21,496 nt of DNA, taken from positions 24,645 through 46,140 of the forward strand of contig QZLH01001421.1 of assembly GCA_003833135.1 (NCBI GenBank), in the 5' to 3' direction. Under the pieces are notes generated by a model, which was given only the letters and a program-made list of their open reading frames with translations, was not told the DNA's origin and did not search any database. Positions 9,241 to 18,047 of this stretch are shown here, one piece after another (position 1 is the first letter of the stretch; every line of letters starts with the position of its first letter). The translations under genes and the position numbers were made by a program. The stretch comes from Oehlia diaphana. Taxonomy: Eukaryota > Glomeromycota > Glomeromycetes > Glomerales > Glomeraceae.

Positions 9241-10644
9241 TTAAAAAAAATCTATAATACCATTTCTTATATCACAATGTTAATTAGAAAGAAGCGTTTA
9301 ACGCACGATCACATGATTTACGTCATTAACAAAGTTATTATACCGAGAGTAGAATACATCTCACAACATTTTATACTCAGTCCATTACAATGTAATAAGA
9401 TAAATATCTCATTACGATCTATTTTGAAGTCTTCAATCAATTTACCAAAAAATATATATAATTCAGTACTACATAGCCCTATATATTCACACATTATAAA
9501 TTTTTTTGATCATCAGTTAAAAGTTCAATCATCATTACTTATAGCACAAGCTAATTGTCCACATACTTCAAATATTTTAAAATTTTTATTTCTTTTAACT
9601 CAACAAAAATTTAATTTACCAAATTCTCTGATCAAATTTTTTGAATTATTTAACGCTCCTTTAAAATGTTTTTCTCGAATTGAGTCACTTTTAACTTTTT
9701 TTAAATTTTATAATTTATCAATTTCTACTAATTTTCGATTTACTGTCAAAGGAGGGAATTTTCCAATATCACATTTTATTATTGATAGAAAATTTTTATT
9801 TACACATATTAATAGTTTAATCAACAAAGGAATAATGTTTTTAGATCACTTGTTAACGAAAGATGGCGCTTTTTTACTGGAATATAAGAAAATTAAAGAA
9901 CAACTACTTTTTAAAGGCGGGAAAATTCCCAGATGGTATAAATTCCTTCAAGACCACATTACCATTAATAATAACGGGCAACTATTTTTCAATATAGATA
10001 AACCACTTATTCAAAATCCTACAGCGGTAAGACCTAAAATTCCTCTGGTGTCGAATGATGTTCATTATCACCCAAAAGGACCTCAAAGATGGGTCACGGC
10101 ATGGATCCCTCATATTAGTGATATAATTTATGGAAAAATCATTAGTGTTGGACATTTCCTGAACTGTACACCTGTAGCGTATGTAGAACATTAGATTCAC
10201 AAAGAAATCAGCAACAACTCATCAAACACGCCTAAATCACGTCCTAATACGATAATACCTTGTCCAGGATGTTCTCAACATTTTAGTTATTATATAGGGG
10301 ATCTTAGACCTAAATGTGTTATTCAACTTAAACATGCCAATTTACTGTTATTGGAGCTACACACCAAACAAGAAAAAATTGACCTACCTTTATTCGTGCA
10401 TCAATGTATTAATAATTTTCAATGGTGCAAATATTCTCATTCACACTATCGGTTATTAGCTTATAATGATTTTCTGTTACAACAAGGATATAATTCCACA
10501 TATCACTTTAAACCCCTTGCCCCTCCAAATATAGTGGTACGCCCCCTTTCTAATGATAGATTAATAAAAGAACTTATTGCAGAAGACAAAATTGTCAAAG
10601 AACTCCAAGATATTGCTCGTTCTTTAATAGGTTTTACTACATTG

Positions 10645-11060
10645 GATATTTACACGGATGGTTCTCTTAAACTGGATCATGAATCCAGTGAATTCCCCAT
10701 GGGATACGGCTAGATGACGTCTAATATAGATCATATCAATATTTCCTATAACGGTTCTCTCAAGTACTTTCCCTCATCTACAAAAGCGGAAGTTATGGCG
10801 ATTTTAACGGCGCTTATATCGTGCCCTCCTAATACATCTATTAATATATACACAGACTCACAATGTGCGATAGATACATTTTACAAATCCAAAAACTTAC
10901 ATTCGATCTCCCCAAGAAGATATAACAAAATCAATAATAACATTCTGTGGTCTACCATTCATCATATCATTAAGTTTTTAGGACTTAGAGTAAAATTATT
11001 CAAAATTAAAGCACATGCTGGCAATTTGTACAATGAAAAAGCGGACACTTTAGCTAAAAC
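10645..11060 (+). other. RNase H domain of ORF2
   Basis: Catalytic acids are visible in order: DIYTDGS (Asp 10657), STKAEVMAI (Glu 10789), NIYTDSQCAID (Asp 10855), and KIKAHAGNLYNEKADTLAK (His 11014, Asp 11044). All four carboxylates plus the flexible-loop His are present. The TAG at 10711 splits the domain after the first strand, in a position where relatives often have Trp or Gln. A domain of this kind after the reverse transcriptase is typical of I/Tad-group LINEs. Confidence 0.92.
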
Positions 11061-11433
11061 TGGCCGTTTAGTCACCCCTAATACAAGTATATTACACGAT
11101 CATTTACCAAATTATACATTAACGATCATCTGGAACGATGAAATCCCTATTGATAAAGATATTAGGAAATGTATAGGTACGATGCTCAACTATAGAAGAA
11201 TGGAAAATTACTTGAACCACCCATCGTTAGGATTTATTAAAGAAGCCTCAAAAGAAAATCTCATTGATTGGGCTATGACATCTAAGTGGTTTAATTATAA
11301 TGTACATAACGACACTACGAACATTATTCACTCCAAAAATACGAAATGGAAGATACGTTGCTCAACTTTATCCTTACCAACCATGGATATAATGCATCGA
11401 AATTACCCCTTGCTGTTACAAGCTAATATACCG

Positions 11434-11484
11434 TGTTTTTTTTGCAAAGAAGCTCCTGAAACAAATAATCATCTCTGGGATTGT
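11434..11484 (+). other. C-terminal Cys/His knuckle of ORF2
   Basis: IPCFFCKEAPETNNHLWDCP gives C-x2-C-x8-H-x3-C (Cys 11434, Cys 11443, His 11470, Cys 11482). It resembles the zinc-binding motif that follows RT/RNase H in many LINE ORF2 proteins and is likely involved in nucleic acid binding. About 210 further residues follow, with no recognised domain. Confidence 0.85.
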
Positions 11485-12120
11485 CCCACATTATACCCAA
11501 CTATACAAACTATGTTCAGACACTTAGGATCACAATTAATGACTTATCTTACATCACATGCCGAGAAACACTCGCTTATGATAATGGACTCAATTAAATA
11601 TAGTACAACTTTCAGATGGGTTTATCGTAACGAACCCATTCACCCGTGCGCTTCTTTATTGTTGAAATTATATGTCACTAAAGATCTAGTGGGAATATTT
11701 CGGTCACATTTCTGGACAATGAAACAAATTTTGAAATTTTTGCTTCCGTTTTTACAAATTTGTAGTGATACTATTAAAAGAGATATTTGGAAAAAACGAA
11801 ATATGGCTTGGAAAGCCCTCCGTGACACTCTGGACTTGAGTAAAGACTCTTTCAAATCTTACAACAAACGTTACCGCTCTAATAACGTTGCCGCCATCAG
11901 ACGCAGTAATCACATACCTGCTAGGGATAATGATTTTGGTTATATTAACCCTTTTAATGATTTCAGGAATTTTAAATTACAAAAAGATTTTTTGTATATT
12001 TTATTTACTTCCTCTAATTTTTTACATAGTGGTCCTTTCTTTGAGCACTTAGAGTGCAACTCTATCATAGATTATTCTTCTCCAAGTTGTCTTACCCCGA
12101 CCTTTATTTTTAATGTGTAG

Positions 12121-12347
12121 TTTACCACGCTACTATAGGATTGATTTTAATTTTCTTATTATTTTTTCCCATGGCTCCTCCGCTGGTAGAAGCGGGGGAG
12201 TCTTCCTTTGGTCTTATTATAGTAGATAGGGTCCGTGTCTCCTTTTTTAGGTTTCATGGATGGTTAGCACTTAGTTAGAACGTTCCATATGTATCGAACT
12301 ATGTTCTTTTGCAGTTGCTCTCTGACTTCACATAAAATAAAATAAAA
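12121..12347 (+). promoter_or_regulatory. LINE 3' untranslated region with (TAAAA)n tail
   Basis: From the ORF2 stop to the 3' target duplication. It contains the stem-loop at 12173-12202 and ends at 12332-12347 with repeated TAAAA rather than a pure poly(A). In LINEs of this group the 3' end is what the reverse transcriptase recognises. A short A-rich repeat tail is consistent with priming at the nicked target. Confidence 0.8.
12173..12202 (+). promoter_or_regulatory. Stem-loop in LINE 3' end
   Basis: CTCCTCCGCT (12175-12184) pairs with AGCGGGGGAG (12191-12200) with one G-U pair around a six-base GGTAGA loop. Two more closing pairs are possible outside. It is the most G/C-rich patch in the 3' region, and a conserved-looking hairpin here is a plausible RT recognition element. 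That role is inference. Confidence 0.6.
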
Positions 12348-12364
12348 TCTATATCAAATCAAAA
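12348..12364. repeat. LINE target-site duplication, downstream copy
   Basis: TCTATATCAAATCAAAA, identical to 3341-3357, immediately after the (TAAAA)n tail. Confidence 0.9.
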
Positions 12365-12582
12365 TAGATCACTAATTTCTTTTCCGGTGTAGTTTTCCTT
12401 ATTTTTTATTGATTATTTTGCTGATTTAATAATTATTTGTTTAATATAGCCCACAAATTATCAATATGTCGTTTTTTTGTAATTTCCAATCTTTTAATTT
12501 TAGTTTTTCAATTTGTTCGTCCAATGATTTCTCCATTTCTTCCAACAATTTTAATAAAATTATTTCCCTATAAAAAATGTTT

Positions 12583-12745
12583 GTCCGATAAATATTCGGA
12601 ATGGGATCAATTTTTCGGACACTCGCACGCTATTATACAATATTTGTTACAATTTAATACAAGATGCGAAGATTGACATAAAAAACGTACATTATCATGA
12701 TGAATGTCCAATAAATGTCAAGTAAATGTTCGGAACGGGGTTGTA
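12583..12745. repeat. Pair of diverged direct repeats
   Basis: GTCCGATAAATATTCGGAAT (12583 on) and GTCAAGTAAATGTTCGGAAC (12717 on) are related, 134 bases apart, each followed by GGG(A/G)T. They sit inside the break of the decayed minus-strand gene and may mark a small inserted repeat element. No terminal inverted repeat or target duplication was found. Confidence 0.5.
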
Positions 12746-12786
12746 CGACCTTATATAGCACATACTGTACATACGACATAAATTTA

Positions 12787-12810
12787 TAATATATATATAT
12801 ATATATTATA
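12787..12810. repeat. TA dinucleotide microsatellite
   Basis: A run of alternating T and A of about 20 bases. It may have been a site of slippage or breakage in the surrounding decayed gene. Confidence 0.8.
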
Positions 12811-13490
12811 TGGCTGAGTAAATAGAATTCCTTTTTTTGCGTTGCGATGCAATATTTAAAATTCTTTTCAGTTTGTAATTTCATTTCGTAATTATTAAGT
12901 TCTTGTTTCAAATGTATGATAATCAGCATTGCTATTGTAGCAATATTTTTATTTAAAATAAAAAAAAATCCAAACTTTATAAAATTTGATAAATCAAAAA
13001 TTCTGGACAGCAACAATTATTATTTTTTTTTAATAAAGTTAGCAAAAAAAAATTCGCCCGGTGATCGACATCGCGTACATAAATTTTTTAATATTCCAAT
13101 TCTATTTTTTCAAATCTTTGATATTCCTGAAATAACATATTTTATGTAATGTGGGATTTGATAAATCATATTCTAATTCACGAGTAGCATCATTTAAAGA
13201 AAATTTGGCATGGAACATAGAAAGTTTATCGTCGGTTTTATTTTTTGGAAGATTCTTAATGTTATCAACAATTTCCTTCTTCAATTTCGCTTGCTTTACT
13301 AGAAAGGAACTTAATATAATAGTTTGGCTCCTTAGGCTTTGAAGGATTCCTCCTAATCCTCTTGTTATTATTACTTAATATAATTTGCTGTGCGATACCA
13401 ATATCTTTGTTATAGAAAATAATTTATTCGTCAGGATGCAGGCTTTTCATAATTTGATTGATTTTGATTCCAATTGCATTTTTTATACAC

Positions 13491-13859
13491 TATACTTATG
13501 CAACTACTATTTTGAGTATTATATATTCGTGTTTAGTAATAACTGTCGTAATTAAAAAATTTATTTATCTGTTATGTATGTGAAACGAATTACAGTTATC
13601 ATTCAATTACAATCAGTCATGGAAATTTTGGTATTATAAATCTTTAGTATAAATGTCATTAACAAGTAGGAAGAAAAATAACACTCCCAATTTTAAAATA
13701 AATGAAAAGAGATACAGCTTCTTTAATTTATTGTACGAACTTGTAAAGCATAGTAAATAACAAACTGCAGGAATTGTACAATTGTAAAATTAAGGGGTAT
13801 TTATCAAAAACTTATATAAATACCCTACGTGTCCATCTTCCTTCAAAATAATAGTATTT
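13491..13859. other. Interval with one tiny plus-strand ORF
   Basis: No convincing gene. An ATG at 13653 opens 35 codons to TAA 13758-13760 with protein-like composition (MSLTSRKKNNTPNFKINEKR, then YSFFNLLYELVKHSK). It may be a chance ORF or an exon. Nothing else is recognised. Confidence 0.3.
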
Positions 13860-15396
13860 CTAATAAATATAGTAGTTTATTCTTTCTATCTTGACCTTTC
13901 GATACTCCCTTGCAACCTTGACCACTTCTTCCATCTGAACACTATATTTTTGTAATTGTTTACTCGTGACCATATTATCTTCCGAAATATTAATATCTCT
14001 TCTCCACTGATTGATCGTATCTACCACTGTTCCTTCTGATATTGTTGGCACTGATGCTACGACTTGATTTCCACTGCCTATCATACTTACCTGACCATGT
14101 GATTTCTCTTGTGACTGCAGATTTGTCAGATTCGTCGAAACCACATTCTTCTCCACATCCTGAATACCCACATCACGCCCCTTTCATGATAGTCATCTCC
14201 ATTAATTTTTCGTTCTTTAAATATATCCAACATTTTGGTATTTTTAGAACTTTGATGAAGTCGAATGTTCTCCTCTCATTTTATTCTTATCAAAAAATCA
14301 AATTCATCTTTTTACAATCCTCAATCTCAACTCCCATCTATCTCTTTCTCTTCTATCTTTGTTCGACCAACTACCATCGTACCATCTAGCAAAATTTTTG
14401 TTTGAATCCATACCGAAACAACCATTGTCTAACATTTTTTTATATTCTTCTTTTAGTAAAATGTCAGCTCTAACTGATAAGTATTTAAACTCTTTTTTGT
14501 TCATAGCCGGTAGACTTTTCCCAATTTAAACAGTTCTTTATGATATCATGATCTTTCCAATACGCCGGTATATCATAGAAAAAAATGCTTTGTGCTTTTT
14601 CTTTGCTTGCCAACTCCTGTTCTTCTACCAAAACAGTAATAGCGTGAATCATTGATGTTACTTTTTTATTTCGTAATCGACTAGATTTTTTTTCTTGATT
14701 GGTAGATCTCAATGATTCTCCATTTAATTTTTTTACTTGACATATTGTATTCTTTAACTGAATTTCTATTCGTTCTTTTTTCTTTTAGCAAACCTTTCTT
14801 TTCTGCTACTTTCTTGTTCGATTTACGTGACCGTGCATTTGCCTCTCTCAACCATCCTCGTAATTTCTCGTTATCTCTGCCCAAACGTTTTTATATTATC
14901 TATAAAAATTTTGTGTTCCACCTCAACACTAGAGACATCTGACGGTAAGTATAGTTCGTATGCTTAGTTTGAAAAAAAGAGTTTTGCTTGCGTACGTTTG
15001 TTTAAACAACTCGTATTGAAAATTCCATTTTGATCTTGACTCTACATCTCGAAAGTTCTTAGTCAAAAATCTATTTATTTCTTGATAAAAGCTATTTACA
15101 AACCCGTTCGGTGATAAGTATGACTCCATTTTTGTTGAAAATATTATTTTTTATTAACTAATATATACAAAATGAAAAAATTTTTCTTCTCAAAAATTTG
15201 GCCGAGAAGATCGATGGAAAGAGTTTCATTCAACGCATTTCTTAATCTATATTTAATTGAGTTTTCCAATAGTTTGTGTGGAGAATAAAATTCGAATTTT
15301 TATTTTGGAATTTGGAATTTTTAGTATTTTAGAGTTATGCAAATCATCGTATGATTTCCAAATGGATAAATAGATTGATTGTGTGACCAAACACAA
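13860..15396 (-). pseudogene. Decayed transposon-type protein with RRM-like module
   Basis: On the minus strand, read from 15396 down, protein-like segments follow each other in changing frames: WKSYDDLHNSKILKIPNSKI; SPHKLLENSIKYRLRNALNE; then MESYLSPNGFVNSFYQEINR (ATG 15129); SDVSSVEVEHKIFIDNIKTF; KLRGWLREANARSRKSNKKV (14881 on); AQSIFFYDIPAYWKDHDIIK (about 14600-14540); FARWYDGSWSNKDRRERDRW (about 14395-14330); and a Gln/Val/Ser-rich C-terminal part to 13860. The SIFFYDIPAYW and RWYDGSW...KDRRERDRW pair looks like the RRM-type module of a gag/ORF1 protein common in Glomeromycotina transposons, recognised from memory. At least four single-base frame changes make it a pseudogene. No matching polymerase lies next to it. 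Confidence 0.55.
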
Positions 15397-16280
15397 AATT
15401 TTTAGTCATGTGATGATAATGTAGAGTAACGATCCTGTTAATAAATAAATAAATATCACTGTATCTCAGCAGTGTCAAACTATAATAACTGCAATAAAGC
15501 AATTGGACGAAATTAGTTAATTTTATTTTTGAAACAAACTATTTTAACTGTATACCGTACACGTTATAGAGTTCAATCCGTTCAATTTGCCAATTAATAA
15601 ATAAAGGCGAGAAATTTTTTTTTTAAGATACTTGACTATATTCCGATATATGATATAGTAAATTTAAGTATCCTTATTAACGATATAGCCTTAGTATATC
15701 TATATCTCAATCTTTATTGAATAAATCCAAGTCTATCAGGCAAAATCATTATTTTATGTTTGTATATATTAAATGGAAATAGGTTAAGAAATATTTCTAC
15801 TGTCTTCACAGATCAGAGGAGGTAAATCTGACACTTGGTGAAAGGAACACAGTTGAAGACTTCAGAGTTCTAATCTTGGTGATGATAAAACATCGATGAG
15901 AATTACAAATATTGGAATATCTCTGCTAGTGATAATGCAAGTCCCAAAAAATAAGAAAATTCATGTTGAACATGAGTGATATATGAAAAAAATCTCAGTA
16001 TTGATCAAATTCAGGTGCCTAAATTGCAAACTTCATTTCATCAAAATGTCACGTTGTGTACGTAAGATCACTTGTGATTTTTTAGATGGACGAAACCATA
16101 TTCATTGGAAATGAAAAATAAGTAAGAAAGACGATGAATTACGTTTGAAAAAGACGTGATTCATTAGGTAACGAACTAACGATAGATGAAATAGTACATT
16201 ATGTGAAGTTAATATTATTTTTAATAAAATTTATTATTATATTTTAATGGTTATAAAATATACATTTTATATACTAGTAA
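15397..16280. other. Long noncoding interval
   Basis: No gene that I can support. Weak coding-like bits occur on the plus strand near 15,890-15,955 (ENYKYWNISASDNASPKK) and 16,045-16,150 (KITCDFLDGRNHIHWK, KKDDELRLKKT), broken by many stops. They may be relics. The remainder is A/T-rich without clear repeats. Confidence 0.4.
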
Positions 16281-16397
16281 TCACATTTCAATATAATTAT
16301 TATTTCTTAGCTTCATTTCATGTTCTAACAAAGAAATTTCTCATTCTTTTATATCAAGCTCTCTCTCTTTGAGAGATAGAGCTTTCTCCTTATCATC

Positions 16398-16488
16398 CTA
16401 TTGTAATAACGTTTTAAATTAATAAATATGTAAACCTAAAAGAAATTTATTCGCAATTTAAAAACGAATAGAAAACATATATACTCAC
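16398..16488 (-). other. Putative 91-bp intron, GTGAGT...CAATAG
   Basis: The donor GTGAGTATAT begins at 16488 and the acceptor TTACAATAG ends at 16398 (minus strand). An alternative acceptor TTTCTTTTAG ends at 16436 but leads to a less protein-like frame. Size suits a fungal intron. Confidence 0.5.
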
Positions 16489-16650
16489 AAAATTTTTATG
16501 TATTTTTCTTTTTTTATTTTTTGAATTTTCCTTTTCTGGTTCTTTGTTTGGTTCTTCGTATACGTTTTAAGGAAGATACATAACCGAATCCTCATTCAGA
16601 TTCAGTTGACCTTTACAATAAATTTCACTTTCCAACTCATAATCACATGA

Positions 16651-16904
16651 CTAAAATGGTTTCCTGCTTGGCTGCTTAAATCCGATTGAAAAACCTCACT
16701 AAGGCGCAGTCAGAGAGGGAGGAAAAAAGCAGGACATTAGGTAATGAGAAGTACTAGCTTATACGATCTAATTATGTCTAAAAAGTTTCCTGACTAGCTA
16801 ACTTAATCCAAATTTAAAAACCTCACTAAGGCGTAGTCAGAGAGGAAGGAAAAAGAACACAACATTCAGGAACAAGAAAGTGACCCATACCATTATTAGC
16901 CAGA
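16651..16904. repeat. Tandem duplication, about 127 bp, two copies
   Basis: Copy 1 starts CTAAAATGGTTTCCTG at 16651 and copy 2 CTAAAAAGTTTCCTG at 16778. The best-conserved core, CCTCACTAAGGCG(C/T)AGTCAGAGAGG, starts at 16694 and 16821, an offset of exactly 127. Outside the core the copies have drifted. No coding sense; the repeats fill the putative intron. Confidence 0.85.
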
Positions 16905-16929
16905 GTTTATGGAAGCAAAGTACACTCAC
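16651..16929 (-). other. Putative 279-bp intron, GTGAGT...TTTTAG
   Basis: The donor GTGAGTGTAC begins at 16929 and the acceptor CATTTTAG ends at 16651 on the minus strand, directly between two phase-0 exons. It is longer than the other intron of this gene because it contains a tandem duplication of about 127 bp, each copy of which ends in a TTTTAG acceptor-like sequence. Confidence 0.5.
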
Positions 16930-17151
16930 TTTTTTATTTTTTAATAAGTTTCTTGCTTTTTTAGACTTCTTCGAGTCAACATTGTTTATTAACATGTTTG
17001 TTAATAATTTATAAAATGTCTGGTGCTCTTTGGTGGGTTGATGAAATTTTACATTATTGATGGCCCAGCTGTCGTAGTCGATTAATGACCATTTATCTAC
17101 GTCTTGTACATTAAAGTAAATTTTATACTTTTCGTCTATATTAAATTGAAA

Positions 17152-18047
17152 CTACGTTCTGTAGTTAAAGTCAGAAATTTCAGTCTTTAAACGAATGAAT
17201 GTATTTATCAAAAATATGTGGAATCAACTTACAATAGAAAAAGAATTATTATTAAAACAACACTATCAGAACCCAAATAAAAGTTAATAAATCTTCGTAA
17301 AGTTGTTGATATAAAAGTTTCTGATATGGACGAGAGATTTATAGGAAATTTGTTGTGGGAAAAGATTTTTTTTACTGATATTTATATGAAATTTGTTGCG
17401 GAAAGAGATAATTTTTTTTTACTGAATTTTGTTGTGGGAATTCTTATATTTACTCAAAAGAAACCAGTTATATTTTTTGTAAACTTAATATTAATCGGAT
17501 CAAAAATTCTTTAAATGTGGAAATGATCAAATAGTTTAAAAAATTTTCCATGCCACTTTTGAAAAATTATGTAATTGCTCCAACTAAGTTACGTGATTAT
17601 TGGATGTATTAGGAATAATTAATCATCGGATCATAAAAAATTTTTTATATGGAAACAATTAGACCATTTCCCGACTAATAAAAAAATGCGTACTGATTAA
17701 ATCGCTTTTATTGCTATAAGGAGAAAATTTTACACAATATTGTATATGTCATGCATGTTAAATAACGAAATTAAACTCAACCCTGCTTTTTTCTATCAAT
17801 AAAGTATCAATCTAATATACATTAATCAGAAATTGTCTATACTACATAAAAACCTAATTTAATTTGAAACTATTTTATGTAACATAACAATTTTACTCTA
17901 TTGATATATCATTTATATAATTCACTGTCGCTATATCTGTGTTTGTATGACACTTTTCTTACTACTATTTATGACCTGTGTTTCATCTAAATCTTTCAAT
18001 TTTCTTTACCCTTAATTGTTGATATTACCAGTTTCTCATTAATTTCA
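17152..18047. other. A/T-rich noncoding interval
   Basis: No gene seen. 17152-17232 could be an intron of the minus-strand gene (GTAAGTTG donor, TTCTGACTTTAAC branch-like region), but the upstream open stretch is only ten codons. A 62-codon plus-strand ORF (17326-17514) is mostly Phe, Leu, Ile and Val encoded by T-rich repeats and is not convincing. Confidence 0.45.
17340..17440. repeat. Short imperfect tandem repeats
   Basis: GAAATTTGTTGTGGGAAAAG (17345), GAAATTTGTTGCGGAAAGAG (17388) and GAATTTTGTTGTGGG (17424) recur at 43- and 36-base steps, with T-tract plus ACTGA between them. Minor local duplication. Confidence 0.65.

Larger units (their letters stand above)
5866..12120 (+). pseudogene. 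LINE ORF2 polyprotein (APE-RT-RNase H), one frame with nonsense codons
   Basis: The frame starts at tandem ATGs (5866, 5869), 56 bases after ORF1, and stays in the same frame to TAG 12118-12120. Removing the 195-bp net insertion leaves about 2,019 codons. Premature stops lie at 5998 (TAA), 6214 (TAA), 7171 (TAA), 7651 (TGA), 7900 (TGA), 8725 (TGA), 10192 (TAG) and 10711 (TAG); I found no frameshift. Readable domains are AP endonuclease (about 6160-6960), reverse transcriptase (about 8060-9240), a thumb/linker with a CPGC pair (10261-10272), RNase H (about 10645-11060) and a CX2CX8HX3C knuckle (11434-11484). The protein would nick target DNA, copy LINE RNA onto it, and remove RNA. Key catalytic residues are all present, but the stops separate every domain, so the copy is dead. 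Confidence 0.92.
3358..12347 (+). mobile_element. Full-length APE-type LINE with RNase H (Tad/I-like), 8,990 bp
   Basis: The element contains, in order, a 176-bp 5' leader, ORF1 (3534-5809), a 56-bp spacer, ORF2 (5866-12120), and a 227-bp 3' end with a G/C-rich stem-loop and a (TAAAA)3 tail. It is flanked by a 17-bp target duplication, so both ends are defined and the copy is full length. Endonuclease, reverse transcriptase and RNase H order (APE-RT-RNH) with an RRM/knuckle ORF1 fits the I/Tad group of non-LTR retrotransposons known from fungi. ORF1 appears to have one frameshift. ORF2 has eight nonsense codons and a 195-bp net insertion, so this copy cannot make its own full-length ORF2 protein, although ORF1 is largely intact. 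Confidence 0.92.
12433..13480 (-). pseudogene. Decayed minus-strand gene with TM/coiled-coil stretches, unrecognised
   Basis: Several minus-strand frames line up in one direction. About 13430-13300 reads KDIGIAQQIILSNNNKR and KPKEPNYYIKF. In another frame 13284-13102 reads KEIVDNIKNLPKNKTDDKLS and TRELEYDLSNPTLHKICYF. About 12945-12825 reads IATIAMLIIIHLKQELNNYE (a possible membrane segment) and TEKNFKYCIATQKK. About 12575-12433 reads LLEEMEKSLDEQIEKLK, then after a frame change ITKKRHIDNLWAILNK and TAA (12433-12435). A non-coding stretch 12585-12810 with short repeats and a TA microsatellite interrupts it. I read this as one broken host or mobile gene whose stop codon lies about 70 bp from the LINE insertion site. 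Family unknown; frameshifts rule out an intact product. Confidence 0.42.
16281..17151 (-). pseudogene. Spliced minus-strand gene with two in-frame stops, unrecognised
   Basis: Three exons join in one phase. Exon A (17151-16930, 74 codons) reads IDEKYKIYFNVQDVDKWSLI and EHQTFYKLLTNMLINNVDSK. Exon B (16650-16489, 54 codons) reads CDYELESEIYCKGQLNLNED and EEPNKEPEKENSKNKKRK. Exon C (16397-16281) reads DDKEKALSLKERELDIKE and EISLLEHEMKLRNN, then TGA at 16281-16283. Both introns begin GTGAGT and end TAG, and every junction falls between codons. Breaks are a TAA in exon B (16567-16569) and a TGA in exon C (16341-16343). No start ATG is found; a candidate upstream intron (17152-17232, GTAAGT to TAG) leads only to a short open stretch. 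The C-terminus is a charged heptad-like helix of the KERELxIKExEISLLExE kind. Function unknown. If stop positions were sense in relatives, this is a host gene relic. Confidence 0.55.

Noticed and set aside
5998..10713. Stop-codon reassignment or programmed readthrough in ORF2
   Set aside because: TAA, TAG and TGA all occur as internal stops, and the same codons end other frames, so no single reassigned codon explains them. Decay is simpler.
12437..12676. 79-codon plus-strand ORF
   Set aside because: Opposite strand to the coiled-coil C-terminus of the decayed minus-strand gene (EEMEKSLDEQIEKL), which explains the hydrophobic plus-strand reading.
16356..16384. Imperfect hairpin AAGCTCTCTCTC/GAGATAGAGCTT
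   Set aside because: It falls in exon C of the spliced minus-strand gene, where Leu, Ser, Glu and Arg codons (LSLKEREL) create the pattern. No separate structure is needed.
17326..17514. 62-codon plus-strand ORF
   Set aside because: Composition is almost all Phe, Leu, Ile and Val from T-rich local repeats; no coding character beyond that.
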